Positions 1 to 7,989 of a DNA stretch of 59,718 nucleotides are shown here, in pieces. Below the pieces are notes generated by a model, which saw only the letters and a list, made by a program, of their open reading frames with translations, had not been told where the DNA came from and did not search any database. The stretch is from NCBI RefSeq assembly GCF_014904745.1, contig NZ_JACZCS010000053.1, forward strand, positions 1-59,718, written 5' to 3'. The first letter of the stretch is position 1; every line of letters begins with the position of its first letter. The translations under genes were made by a program, and so were the position numbers. Origin of the DNA: Oricola nitratireducens. GTDB taxonomy: Bacteria; Pseudomonadota; Alphaproteobacteria; Rhizobiales; Rhizobiaceae.

Positions 1-111
1 TCTGGCGGCATCGCGGATCAGGCGTTCCTCGTCGGTCAGCTGGTCTTCCAGCCGGAACGCGTCTTCCCAGTTGAACGAGCCGAGATCCGGCGCCGTAACA
101 TCGCCCATCAT
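1..111 (-). CDS. gcdH: Glutaryl-CoA dehydrogenase, N-terminal fragment
   Basis: Only the first 37 codons lie in the window; the rest runs off the left edge. The fragment reads FNWEDAFRLEDQLTDEE followed by RLIRDAAR, which matches the N-terminus of glutaryl-CoA dehydrogenases (FDW-D-LEEQLT-E---IRD). That enzyme oxidises and decarboxylates glutaryl-CoA to crotonyl-CoA in lysine and tryptophan breakdown, using FAD. I placed the start at the first of two adjacent ATG codons because GAAGGTG lies just upstream; an in-frame ATG four codons earlier (position 123) is possible. Seen: the sequence match. Inferred: that the full enzyme continues outside the window. Another acyl-CoA dehydrogenase is less likely given this specific N-terminal signature. 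Confidence 0.8.
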   Translation of the reverse strand, partial: MMGDVTAPDLGSFNWEDAFRLEDQLTDEERLIRDAAR

Positions 112-321
112 ATCACCTTCCATGTTCTCATTGGCGGCATCGGCCGCAATCCCGAAGCCCGCCAGGCGGGCCCCGCGCACAAAAGCAACGCCGGTCGCGG
201 CAAGTCAATGACCTGCGATCACGATTTTCGGACAATCCGGCAGGCGCAGGCGACCGGGACCAGCCGCCCCGAAAACTCGAATGAGGTCAGCCTTGCGGGC
301 AGGTCCGGGCCAGGAACGGGA

Positions 322-1569
322 TCAAGCCCGATCGGCATCGCGGATGCCCCGCGTCAGCGTGTTCTGGTCGACCATGAACTTGTCGAACAGCGGCAGGCTC
401 GCCGCGCCGATGACGCGCGCTTCCGCGCCGACGATGCCTTCCTCGACGACCGGCAGCCTGATCCCCTCGGCATCGAGTTTCGTCATCGCCGAGCGCACTT
501 CTTCAACGAGGCGCGCGCGGACTTCGACCGGCATCCAGCCGTCGATCACCGCAAGCTCGAACTCGATGACCGCCGAGGCGGACACGATGGCCTGCGCCAG
601 CGGCGGCGCACTGGCTTCCAGCCAGTCGTCGAGCGCGGTTCCGAGGTCGCCCCAGTCCGCAGGCGACAGCCAGATCGGGGCGGACTCTCCCCCCGCCTCG
701 GTCACCAGCTTGTCGAGCGTGTGCAGCGACGCGAGCTCGATCAACTGGCGCGGCTTGCCGTTCTGGTCGGTGACGAGGATCGACCCCAGCGCCCCCGCAT
801 TGCCGGTTCGCCCGACAAAGAGGCTTCCGTTCAGCACGACGCCGCCGCCGATGAAGGTACCCAGATAGAAATACAGGAACTCGGAATTCGCCTGGCGCTC
901 GGCGAAGACGAGCTCGGCGCCGCAGGCCGAGGTCGCGTCGTTTTCCACATAGACCGGAAACGGATAATTGGTGCCGAGTTCGGCACGGATATCGGTCTGC
1001 CGCCACGCATCCATCTCGTCCTGGCGCGCGCCGATGATGTCGGCCCAGTTCCAGATTTCGAACGGCATGCCGACGCCGAGCCCCGCCACCAGCTTGCGCT
1101 TCGACTCGGTCAGGCCGGACAGGATGGCGACGATGCTTTCATTCGCGAACCGGAGGATCGCGTCGGGCACCGGATAGGGGTAGATCAGCTGGCGATGCTG
1201 CAGCGGCTTGCCGAGGAAGTCGATCAGCACGACTTCGGCGCTGCGCCTTCCGATCTTGAGGCCTAGAAAATAGGCGCCTTCGGGATTGAGCGAGAACGGA
1301 ACCGACGGTTGCCCGATGCGGCCGCGCACCGGCTCTCCTCGCACGACCAGCGCGTCCTTTTCCAAGCTGCGCATGATCACCGACGTCGTCTGCGCCGAAA
1401 GCCCGGTCAGCCGGGTGAGGTCGGATTTCGCCAGCGCGCCGTTCCTGCGCAGAAGCGTCAGGATCAGCTTCTCGTTATAGGCGCGCATTCCGCTCTGGTT
1501 GGTTCCGCGCATCTGCGCCGGACCGCCATCGGCCGGTGAAACGTCGCGCGCGTCTGGCTGTATCGTCAT
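322..1569 (-). CDS. frcR: ROK-family transcriptional regulator of the frc sugar transporter
   Basis: 415-residue ROK repressor. An N-terminal winged helix-turn-helix spans about residues 30-90 (KSDLTRLTGLSAQTTSVIMR). It is followed by a sugar-kinase-like ROK domain with the glycine-rich stretch GTFIGGGVVLNGSLFVG. The usual ROK zinc-binding CxCGxxGC cluster is not visible. It is transcribed divergently from frcB, whose product closely resembles the rhizobial fructose-binding protein FrcB, so by position it should control frcBCA. A 37-bp inverted repeat in the shared intergenic region is the likely operator. The start at 1569 (MTIQPD) has GGGAGG four bases upstream; a GTG at 1581 is possible. 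Sugar ligand (fructose, ribose or mannose) is inferred from homology only. Confidence 0.85.
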   Translation of the reverse strand: MTIQPDARDVSPADGGPAQMRGTNQSGMRAYNEKLILTLLRRNGALAKSDLTRLTGLSAQTTSVIMRSLEKDALVVRGEPVRGRIGQPSVPFSLNPEGAYFLGLKIGRRSAEVVLIDFLGKPLQHRQLIYPYPVPDAILRFANESIVAILSGLTESKRKLVAGLGVGMPFEIWNWADIIGARQDEMDAWRQTDIRAELGTNYPFPVYVENDATSACGAELVFAERQANSEFLYFYLGTFIGGGVVLNGSLFVGRTGNAGALGSILVTDQNGKPRQLIELASLHTLDKLVTEAGGESAPIWLSPADWGDLGTALDDWLEASAPPLAQAIVSASAVIEFELAVIDGWMPVEVRARLVEEVRSAMTKLDAEGIRLPVVEEGIVGAEARVIGAASLPLFDKFMVDQNTLTRGIRDADRA

Positions 1570-1660
1570 GCAGCCTCCCACTGCCCTGCCCCGGTAGACA
1601 CGCCGGCTCCTAGCACACGGCGTTGTCCCTGGCGGCAGTTTGTCTGCAAACCGGCGCTTC

Positions 1661-1697
1661 TGTCAATAATTAAATAAGAGTGAATTAGTTATTGACA
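1661..1697. promoter_or_regulatory. Inverted repeat, probable FrcR operator with outward -35 boxes
   Basis: Two 13-bp arms, TGTCAATAATTAA (1661-1673) and TTAGTTATTGACA (1685-1697), pair at 12 of 13 positions around an 11-bp centre. It is the most AT-rich stretch of the region. ROK repressors (NagC, Mlc, XylR) are known to bind long AT-rich palindromes of this layout. Each end carries a perfect TTGACA -35 hexamer pointing outward, one toward frcR and one toward frcB, so a bound repressor would block both promoters. No strong -10 hexamer was found. Function is inferred. Confidence 0.65.
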
Positions 1698-1821
1698 CGG
1701 TCATTTTGTTGGTGTTCCCTGAAGGCAGGTTCGGGCAATGGACGCGTGATGAAGCACCGTCCGCCCGCTTCCTGGCCGGCCCTGACCAGGGGCCGGAAAT
1801 GTCAACTCTGGGAGGAAAATC

Positions 1822-2850
1822 GTGAACAAGACCCTTCTCGCAACCACCGTTGCTGCGCTCGCTATCGGCGCCGCCTCCATCGTTCCCGCCAGCGCGCAGG
1901 ACAAGGTCGGCGCATGCCTGATCACCAAGACCGACACCAACCCCTTTTTCGTGAAAATGCGCGAAGGCGCCACGGCAAAGGCCGAGGAACTCGGCATCGA
2001 ATTGAACAGCTACGCCGGCAAGGTCGACGGCGACAATGAAACCCAGGTCGCGGCGATCGAAACCTGCATCGCCAATGGCGCCAAGGGCATCCTGCTGACC
2101 GCGTCGAGCACCTCGGCGATCGTGCCGTCGGTGCAGAAGGCGCGCGACGCCGGCATCCTCGTGATCGCGCTCGACACCCCGCTCGATCCGGTGGACGCGG
2201 CCGACATGACCTTCGCCACCGACAACTTCAAGGCCGGCGAGCTGATCGGCCAGTGGGCAAAGGGCAAGCTCGGCGATGCGGCCGCCGACGCCAAGATCGC
2301 CTTTCTTGACCTCGACGTGTCGCAACCGACCGTCGGCGTGTTGCGCGACCAGGGCTTCATGACCGGCTTCGGCATCGACACCAAGGACCCCAACAAATGG
2401 GGCGACGAGGACGATCCGCGCATCGTCGGCCACGACGTCACAGCCGGCAACGAGGAAGGCGGCCGCAAGGCGATGGAGAACCTTCTCGCCAAGGATCCGT
2501 TCGTCAATGTCGTCTACACCATCAACGAGCCGGCCGCCGCGGGCGGTTACGAGGCGCTCAAGGCCATCGGCCGCGAGGGCGACGTCCTGATCGTGTCGGT
2601 CGATGGCGGCTGCCCCGGCGTCCAGAACGTCAAGGAAGGCATCATCGGCGCGACATCGCAGCAATATCCGCTGCTGATGGCGTCCAAGGGCATCGAGGCG
2701 ATCGCCGCCTACGCCAAGGACGGCACCAAGCCCCAGGCGACCGAGGGCAAGAACTTTTTCGACACCGGCGTGTCCCTGGTGACGGACCAGCCGGTCGAAG
2801 GGGTCGACTCGATTTCGGTCGATGAAGGCCTGAAGCTCTGCTGGGGCTGA
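1822..2850 (+). CDS. frcB: Sugar (fructose-type) ABC transporter substrate-binding protein
   Basis: 342-residue periplasmic binding protein of the ribose/fructose class (Peripla_BP_4). An N-terminal signal peptide ends near ASAQD. The mature sequence begins with [16 protein letters not shown] and contains [32 protein letters not shown] and [15 protein letters not shown], all closely matching Sinorhizobium meliloti FrcB, a fructose/ribose/mannose-binding protein. The GTG start at 1822 is set by GGGAGG seven to ten bases upstream. First gene of frcBCA, divergent from frcR. A strong hairpin follows the stop codon and may raise its level relative to the membrane genes. Confidence 0.92.
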   Translation: MNKTLLATTVAALAIGAASIVPASAQDKVGACLITKTDTNPFFVKMREGATAKAEELGIELNSYAGKVDGDNETQVAAIETCIANGAKGILLTASSTSAIVPSVQKARDAGILVIALDTPLDPVDAADMTFATDNFKAGELIGQWAKGKLGDAAADAKIAFLDLDVSQPTVGVLRDQGFMTGFGIDTKDPNKWGDEDDPRIVGHDVTAGNEEGGRKAMENLLAKDPFVNVVYTINEPAAAGGYEALKAIGREGDVLIVSVDGGCPGVQNVKEGIIGATSQQYPLLMASKGIEAIAAYAKDGTKPQATEGKNFFDTGVSLVTDQPVEGVDSISVDEGLKLCWG

Positions 2851-2864
2851 TCGCCGGTTGATCC

Positions 2865-2887
2865 GGGAGGGCGCGATGCGCCCTCCC
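2865..2887 (+). terminator. Intercistronic hairpin after frcB
   Basis: A perfect 10-bp stem, GGGAGGGCGC (2865-2874) with GCGCCCTCCC (2878-2887), and a three-base loop lies 14 bases after the frcB stop. No T-tract follows, so it is more likely a 3' stabiliser or partial attenuator than a full terminator. Such hairpins are known after binding-protein genes in ABC operons, where they leave excess binding-protein mRNA. Confidence 0.6.
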
Positions 2888-2975
2888 CTCGCACCTCGCG
2901 ACAATTCGCGACAGATCTGTCATTATCCGGCACAGCCGGCGGGACCTGGGCACCTGCCGGAAGGGAGGATGTTAC

Positions 2976-4055
2976 ATGTCCACGCCAACCACACATACGG
3001 AAAATTTCGAGGCCGCGGCGGCCGGTGCGTCGACCGATGTCGCGGCGTTCGAGGAACGTCACAAGGGCCTGGTGGGCCGCTTCCATGAAGTACTGCACTC
3101 GACGCCGGCCATCGTGCCGCTGATCGTCCTTGTTGCGGCCACGCTCATTTTCGGACTGGTTCTGGGCCACAAGTTCTTCTCGCCCTTTGCCCTGACCCTG
3201 ATCCTTCAGCAGGTCCAGATCGTCGGTGTGCTGGCGGCGGCGCAAACCCTGATCATCCTGACGGCCGGGATCGATCTCAGCGTCGGCGCCCTCGCCGTGT
3301 TGTGCTCGGTGATCATGGGACAGTTCACATTCCGCTACGGGCTCCCGCCGCACCTCGCGGTGGTCTGCGGCCTCGCCATCGGGACCGCTATCGGCGGGAT
3401 CAATGGCTGGCTCGTTTCCCGCGTGAAACTGCCGCCCTTCATCGTCACGCTCGGCATGTGGCAAATCGTGCTGGCGGCGAACTATCTCTACTCGGCAAAC
3501 GAAACGATACGCTCCCAGGATATCGAGCAACAGGCTCCGTTCCTGCAGTATCTCGGAAACACGGTCAAATTCGGCGGCGCGACATTGACGTTCGGCGTGC
3601 TCCTGATGCTGATCCTCGTGCTCGTTCTCGCATACGCACTGCGGTCCACCGCCTGGGGACGGCACGTCTATGCCGTGGGTGACGATCCCGAGGCCGCCGA
3701 ACTCGCCGGCGTGAACGTGCACAACACGCTGATGTCCGTCTACATGCTGGTGGGCTTCATCTGCGGTCTCGCCGGCTGGGTGATGATCGGCCGCTACGGC
3801 TCGGTGTCGCCGTCCGCGACCACCGGTGTCATCGGCAACATCCAGTCGATCACAGCCGTGGTCATTGGCGGCATCTCGCTCTTCGGCGGACGCGGTTCGA
3901 TCCTGGGCGCCTTCTTCGGCGCGCTGATCGTCGGCGTCTTCGAACTCGGCCTGCGCATGGCAGGCGCCAACCCGCAATGGACCTTCCTGCTCATCGGCGC
4001 GCTGATCATCGGCGCCGTCGCGGTGGACCAGTGGATCAGAAAGGTATCGGCATAA
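2976..4055 (+). CDS. frcC: Sugar ABC transporter permease
   Basis: 359-residue inner-membrane permease of the RbsC/FrcC family (BPD_transp_2) with about eight to ten hydrophobic segments. Typical family stretches are ILTAGIDLSVGA (about residues 90-105), GLPPHLAVVCGLAIG, INGWLVSRVKLPPFIVTLG and FGGRGSILGAFFGALIVGV. The first 40 residues are hydrophilic and cytoplasmic (EAAAAGASTDVAAFEERHK), as in the S. meliloti protein. It lies 125 bp after frcB and its stop overlaps the frcA start (TAATG). It should form the channel for the sugar bound by FrcB, powered by FrcA. Confidence 0.92.
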   Translation: MSTPTTHTENFEAAAAGASTDVAAFEERHKGLVGRFHEVLHSTPAIVPLIVLVAATLIFGLVLGHKFFSPFALTLILQQVQIVGVLAAAQTLIILTAGIDLSVGALAVLCSVIMGQFTFRYGLPPHLAVVCGLAIGTAIGGINGWLVSRVKLPPFIVTLGMWQIVLAANYLYSANETIRSQDIEQQAPFLQYLGNTVKFGGATLTFGVLLMLILVLVLAYALRSTAWGRHVYAVGDDPEAAELAGVNVHNTLMSVYMLVGFICGLAGWVMIGRYGSVSPSATTGVIGNIQSITAVVIGGISLFGGRGSILGAFFGALIVGVFELGLRMAGANPQWTFLLIGALIIGAVAVDQWIRKVSA

Positions 4056-4831
4056 TGGAACCCATTCTCAAAGCACGCGGTCTCGTCAAGCGCTTCGGCA
4101 GGGTCACCGCGCTCAACAGATGCGATTTCGATCTCTATCCGGGCGAAATCCTGGCCGTGATCGGCGATAACGGAGCCGGTAAATCGGTGATGATCAAGTC
4201 GCTGTCGGGCGCCGTTCAGCCGGATGAGGGCGAAGTCTGGCTGGACGGCAAGCCGACCCGCTTCGCGTCTCCCATCGAGGCGCGGGGCGCGGGAATCGAG
4301 ACGGTCTACCAGACGCTCGCCATGTCTCCGGCCCTGTCGATCGCGGACAACATGTTCATGGGCCGCGAAATCCGGCAGCCCGGCGTGATGGGCAAGTGGC
4401 TGCGCAGGCTCGACAAGCAGGCGATGGAGAAGTTCTCGCGCGAGAAGCTCTCCGAATTGGGACTGATGACGATCCAGAACATCAACCAGGCGGTCGAAAC
4501 CCTGTCGGGGGGCCAGCGCCAGGGTATCGCCGTGGCTCGCGCGGCGGCCTTCGGATCGAAGGTCATCATCCTCGACGAGCCGACGGCGGCGCTCGGCGTC
4601 AAGGAAGGCCGAAGGGTGCTCGAACTCATTCTCGACGTGCGTTCGCGCGGTATCCCGATCATCCTGATCTCGCACAACATGCCGCATGTCTTCGAGGTCG
4701 CCGACCGCATCCATGTCCACCGGCTGGGGCAACGCCTGTGCGTGATCAATCCGAAGGACTACACCATGTCGGACGCGGTGGCCTTCATGACCGGCGCCAA
4801 GGAACCGCCCGAGGCCGCGATCGCGGCCTGA
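4055..4831 (+). CDS. frcA: Sugar ABC transporter ATP-binding protein
   Basis: 258-residue single-cassette ATPase, unlike the tandem-cassette RbsA type of about 500 residues, and of the same size as S. meliloti FrcA. Walker A is GDNGAGKS (about residues 37-44), the Q-loop region reads TVYQTLAMSPALSI, the signature is LSGGQRQGIAVARA, Walker B is VIILDEPTAALG and the H-loop is LISHNM. The ATG overlaps the TAA of frcC by one base, suggesting translational coupling. A convergent terminator follows. The frcK kinase gene that trails frcA in S. meliloti is not present here. Confidence 0.92.
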   Translation: MEPILKARGLVKRFGRVTALNRCDFDLYPGEILAVIGDNGAGKSVMIKSLSGAVQPDEGEVWLDGKPTRFASPIEARGAGIETVYQTLAMSPALSIADNMFMGREIRQPGVMGKWLRRLDKQAMEKFSREKLSELGLMTIQNINQAVETLSGGQRQGIAVARAAAFGSKVIILDEPTAALGVKEGRRVLELILDVRSRGIPIILISHNMPHVFEVADRIHVHRLGQRLCVINPKDYTMSDAVAFMTGAKEPPEAAIAA

Positions 4832-4877
4832 ATCAGACTGTCGGGAAAACCGCGCAAGCGACTCCGGAACAAGCAGA

Positions 4878-4915
4878 AAGGGCGGGACCGCATCGCGGCC
4901 CCGCCCTTCCCTTTT
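4878..4915. terminator. Rho-independent terminator between convergent frcA and pyrimidine transporter operons
   Basis: Stem AAGGGCGGG (4878-4886) pairs perfectly with CCCGCCCTT (4900-4908) around a 13-base loop. CCCTTTT follows on the plus strand and CTTTCTG on the minus strand. It lies 47 bases past the frcA stop and 23 bases past the end of the minus-strand binding-protein gene, so it can serve both transcripts. Confidence 0.8.
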
Positions 4916-4937
4916 CGGATCGTCGGCGAACCGGCTC

Positions 4938-5909
4938 TTACTTGAGAGCCTCGTCGGTGATCGCGTGCGTCCAGGCGCCGGTCGGCTCCTTTTCGATGAT
5001 CTTCTGGTCGAGAAGAGCCTGGGCGGTGCGCTCGTAGACGTCTTCCTTGAGCACGCCCGAACCGTCGCCGATCAGCTTGGCGACTTCGCCCATCATCCGC
5101 TTCTGGTGGTTCTCGTCCTGGCCGCCATTGTCCATGACGATCCCGGCCGCTTCGTCCGGATTTTCCAGAGCGTATTTCCAGCCCTTCATCGAAGCGCGGA
5201 CGAACTTGACCATGTTTGCCTTGAAGGCCGGATCGGCGAGCTTGTCTTCCATCGCATAGAGGCCGTCCTCGAGCAGATCATTGCCCATTTCCGAGTAGTT
5301 GAAGACGATCAGGTCTTCCGGCTTGTAGCCGGCGTCGATCAGCTGCCAGTACTCGTTATAGGTCATGACCGAGATGCAGTCGGCCTGCTTCTGGATCAGC
5401 GGCTGCACGTCGAAGGACTGCTTCAGCACGGTCACGCCGTCCGGTCCGCCGTCGGTTGAATAGCCGAGCTTGTTCATCCAGGCGAAGAACGGATATTCGT
5501 TGCCGTAGAACCAGACGCCGAGCGTATGGCCCGGGAAGTCATCGGTCGACTTGACCGGTCCATCAGCCGGGCAGACCATTTCCATGCCAGCCTTCTCGTA
5601 GGGCTGGGCGATGTTGACCAGCGGAACGCCCTTCTCGCGGGCGACCAGCGCGCCACCCATCCAGTCGACGATCACGTCGGCGCCGCCGCCGGCGATCACC
5701 TGTTCCGGCGCGATATCCGGGCCGCCCGGCTTGATCGTGACGTCAAGGCCTTCCTCGTCGTAGAAGCCCTTGTCCTTGGCAACGAAGTAGCCGGCGAACT
5801 GCGCCTGGGCCACCCATTTCAGCTGCAGCGTCAGCTTGTCGGCGGCCATCGCCTGTACGGTTGCGAGCGACATCGCACCGACCATCAGGGACATCATTAT
5901 TTTCTTCAT
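4938..5909 (-). CDS. NMT1/THI5-type ABC transporter substrate-binding protein, probable pyrimidine-related ligand
   Basis: 323-residue periplasmic binding protein. Signal peptide MKKIMMSLMVGAMSLATVQAMA precedes the start of the NMT1/THI5 domain, LTLQLKWVAQAQFAGYFVAK, which resembles ThiY, RibY and SsuA-type proteins. A conserved MTYNEYWQL and FNYSEMGNDLLEDGLYA segment follows. Last gene of a minus-strand run that starts with the beta-alanine aminotransferase at 15169 and includes two permeases and an ATPase. Its position after dihydropyrimidinase suggests the ligand is a pyrimidine, dihydropyrimidine or hydantoin. Known family ligands include the thiamin precursor HMP and riboflavin, so ligand assignment remains open. 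The terminator at 4878-4915 closes the transcript. Confidence 0.82.
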   Translation of the reverse strand: MKKIMMSLMVGAMSLATVQAMAADKLTLQLKWVAQAQFAGYFVAKDKGFYDEEGLDVTIKPGGPDIAPEQVIAGGGADVIVDWMGGALVAREKGVPLVNIAQPYEKAGMEMVCPADGPVKSTDDFPGHTLGVWFYGNEYPFFAWMNKLGYSTDGGPDGVTVLKQSFDVQPLIQKQADCISVMTYNEYWQLIDAGYKPEDLIVFNYSEMGNDLLEDGLYAMEDKLADPAFKANMVKFVRASMKGWKYALENPDEAAGIVMDNGGQDENHQKRMMGEVAKLIGDGSGVLKEDVYERTAQALLDQKIIEKEPTGAWTHAITDEALK

Positions 5910-5980
5910 GTCTTTACCCTTTTCGCCTTTCCCTCTGCGTTGTTCCGCGAACCCGCGGGAAGCGGGAACACGATTTGCGT

Positions 5981-7108
5981 CTAGCCACCACGGATAGACG
6001 GATGCCAGAATGTCGTTGCCCTTTCGGCAAGGGCGACGGCACCATAGAAAACCGAACCGGCAAGCGCGGCAACCGCGATCTCGGCCCAGACCATGTCGAG
6101 GTTGAGCCGGCCGATTTCGGTCGAGATGCGGAATCCCATGCCGACGATTGGCGTGCCGAAGAATTCCGCGACGATCGCGCCGATCAACGCCAGCGTCGAA
6201 TTGATCTTGAGGGCGTTGAAAATGAACGGCATCGCCGCCGGCAGGCGCAGCTTGAACAGCGTCTGCCAGTAGTTGGAGGCATAGGTGCGCATCAGGTCGC
6301 GCTCCATGTGGCCCGCGGCGGTAAGCCCGGCCACCGTGTTCACCAGCATCGGGAAGAACGTCATGATGATGACGACGGCGGCCTTCGACTGCCAGTCGAA
6401 ACCGAACCAGATGACCATGATCGGCGCGATGCCGATGATCGGCAGCGCCGAGACGAAATTACCGATCGGCAACAGCCCGCGTCGCAGGAAATCGACGCGG
6501 TCGGCGAGGATCGCGACGACGAAACCCGCCCCCGAGCCGACCACGTAACCGAACAGCACCGCCTTGAAGATGGTCTGGCGGACATCGGCAGCCAGAACCG
6601 GCAGCGAATTGGCGATACGCGCGCCGATCGCCGACGGCGGCGGCAGCAGGATGAAGGGAATGCCGAACCCGCGCGTCGCCGCCTCCCAGAGGATCAGCAC
6701 CCAGGCGCCGAAGATCGCCGGAATGAGCAACCGGACAAGCGTGGCGGCCTCGCGCGATTCAGGGCGGAGCGCGGAGAGCTGGGTGACGCAGGCCCAGGCA
6801 AGCAGCCAGAGCGCGGCGATCAGCAGGAAGAACGGCGCGCGCGCCTGCCCCTCATTGCCCAACAGGGCGGAGAACAGAAGCCAGGCGCCGGCATGAGCGG
6901 TCACGAACAGGATCGCGGCGACGGCCTGCCTCTTCGACACCAGCAGGGCCGAAAAAGCGCCGATGAGGGCGAGGATCACGACTATAGCCAGCGTCGCATT
7001 CCCGGGCGGCGTGGTCGCGCCGTCGCCGAACATCGGCAGCCTGATCAGCGCCAGGACCGTCAGGATCACGGCGGCGACGGCCTGCCAGGAGCGTAGCAGC
7101 ATGCTCAT
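5981..7108 (-). CDS. ABC transporter permease with extra N-terminal membrane segments
   Basis: 375-residue membrane protein. The C-terminal 250 residues are a SsuC/ThiX-type BPD_transp_1 domain (LPIIGIAPIMVIWFGF, FFPMLVNTVAGL, LRLPAAMPFIFNALKI). The first 120 residues hold about four additional hydrophobic segments (ILTVLALIRLPMF, LAIVVILALIGAFSALL, AVAAILFVTAHAGAWLLF, FFLLIAALWLLAWACV), whereas family members usually have about 250-290 residues. The start at 7108 (MSMLLRSW) overlaps the stop of the upstream permease as ATGA. The open frame continues upstream past that start, but that portion is an out-of-frame copy of the other permease gene and is not part of this protein. Probably pairs with the 290-residue permease as a heterodimer. 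Confidence 0.85.
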   Translation of the reverse strand: MSMLLRSWQAVAAVILTVLALIRLPMFGDGATTPPGNATLAIVVILALIGAFSALLVSKRQAVAAILFVTAHAGAWLLFSALLGNEGQARAPFFLLIAALWLLAWACVTQLSALRPESREAATLVRLLIPAIFGAWVLILWEAATRGFGIPFILLPPPSAIGARIANSLPVLAADVRQTIFKAVLFGYVVGSGAGFVVAILADRVDFLRRGLLPIGNFVSALPIIGIAPIMVIWFGFDWQSKAAVVIIMTFFPMLVNTVAGLTAAGHMERDLMRTYASNYWQTLFKLRLPAAMPFIFNALKINSTLALIGAIVAEFFGTPIVGMGFRISTEIGRLNLDMVWAEIAVAALAGSVFYGAVALAERATTFWHPSIRGG

Positions 7109-7977
7109 GCCGGCCTTCCCCCCATCATGCGGTTGACGACCCGCGAGACGATGTCGACCGAAAAGACAAGCAGCGCCGCCAGCACCGAGCCCATGACGAG
7201 CGCCGCCCACATGTCGACGGTCTGGCTGTAATAGGAGCCGGCGAGCAGCTTGGCGCCGATGCCGGCCACGGCGCCGGTCGGCAGTTCGCCGACGATCGCG
7301 CCGACCAGGCTCGCGGCGATCGCGACCTTCATCGACGTGAAGAGATAGGGCACCGACGCCGGCACGCGCAGCTTCCAGAATGTCTGGCCGAGGCTCGCAT
7401 TGTAGGTCTGCATCAGGTCGAGATGCATCGCCTCCGGCGAGCGCAGCCCCTTCACCATGCCCACCGTGACCGGGAAGAACGACAGATAGGTCGAGATCAG
7501 CGCCTTCGGCACGAGGCCGGTGATGTTGATCGCGCCGAGCACCACGATCACCATCGGCGCGATCGCCAGGATCGGCACGGTCTGCGAGGCGATGATCCAC
7601 GGCATCAGGCTGCGCTCGAGCGATTTGACGTGCACGATGCCGACGGCGATCGCGATGCCCAGAACGGTGCCGAAGGCGAAGCCGGCCAGCGTCGAGGAAA
7701 GCGTCACCCAGCCATTGTAGACGAGGCTGCGGTTGCTGGTGAGTTTGCGCTGAAACGTGTTCTCGAAGAAATTGACGGCGATCTGGTGCGGCGCGGGCAG
7801 CGTCGGCTTGGCCTGGCTCATGGTCTTTTCGACCAGTTGCCAGGTCGTCGAGGTAACGCCTGCGCGCTTGTCCATGTCGCGCTGCACCGGCGCGTTCATG
7901 AACACGGCGGCGACGTACCAGATCGCGACGATTGCCGCGACGACGGCGAGGACGGGGAAAATGCGTGACTTCAGCAT
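7105..7977 (-). CDS. ABC transporter permease (SsuC/ThiX type)
   Basis: 290-residue inner-membrane permease. One N-terminal membrane helix (VLAVVAAIVAIWYVAAVFM) is followed by about 60 hydrophilic residues likely in the periplasm, then the BPD_transp_1 core with IASQTVPILAIAPMVIVVLG, FFPVTVGMVKGLRSP and the EAA-type loop LRVPASVPYLFTSMKVA. It starts 12 bases after the ATPase gene and overlaps the next permease by four bases. Together with the neighbouring ATPase, second permease and binding protein it makes a complete importer in the pyrimidine catabolic operon. Confidence 0.87.
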   Translation of the reverse strand: MLKSRIFPVLAVVAAIVAIWYVAAVFMNAPVQRDMDKRAGVTSTTWQLVEKTMSQAKPTLPAPHQIAVNFFENTFQRKLTSNRSLVYNGWVTLSSTLAGFAFGTVLGIAIAVGIVHVKSLERSLMPWIIASQTVPILAIAPMVIVVLGAINITGLVPKALISTYLSFFPVTVGMVKGLRSPEAMHLDLMQTYNASLGQTFWKLRVPASVPYLFTSMKVAIAASLVGAIVGELPTGAVAGIGAKLLAGSYYSQTVDMWAALVMGSVLAALLVFSVDIVSRVVNRMMGGRPA

Positions 7978-7989
7978 GTCGGCGTCGCC

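Noticed and set aside
157-171. 15-bp palindrome (GCCCGCC-A-GGCGGGC) between gcdH and frcR
   Set aside because: A one-base loop cannot form as such, there is no T-tract, and short GC palindromes are expected by chance at this GC content.
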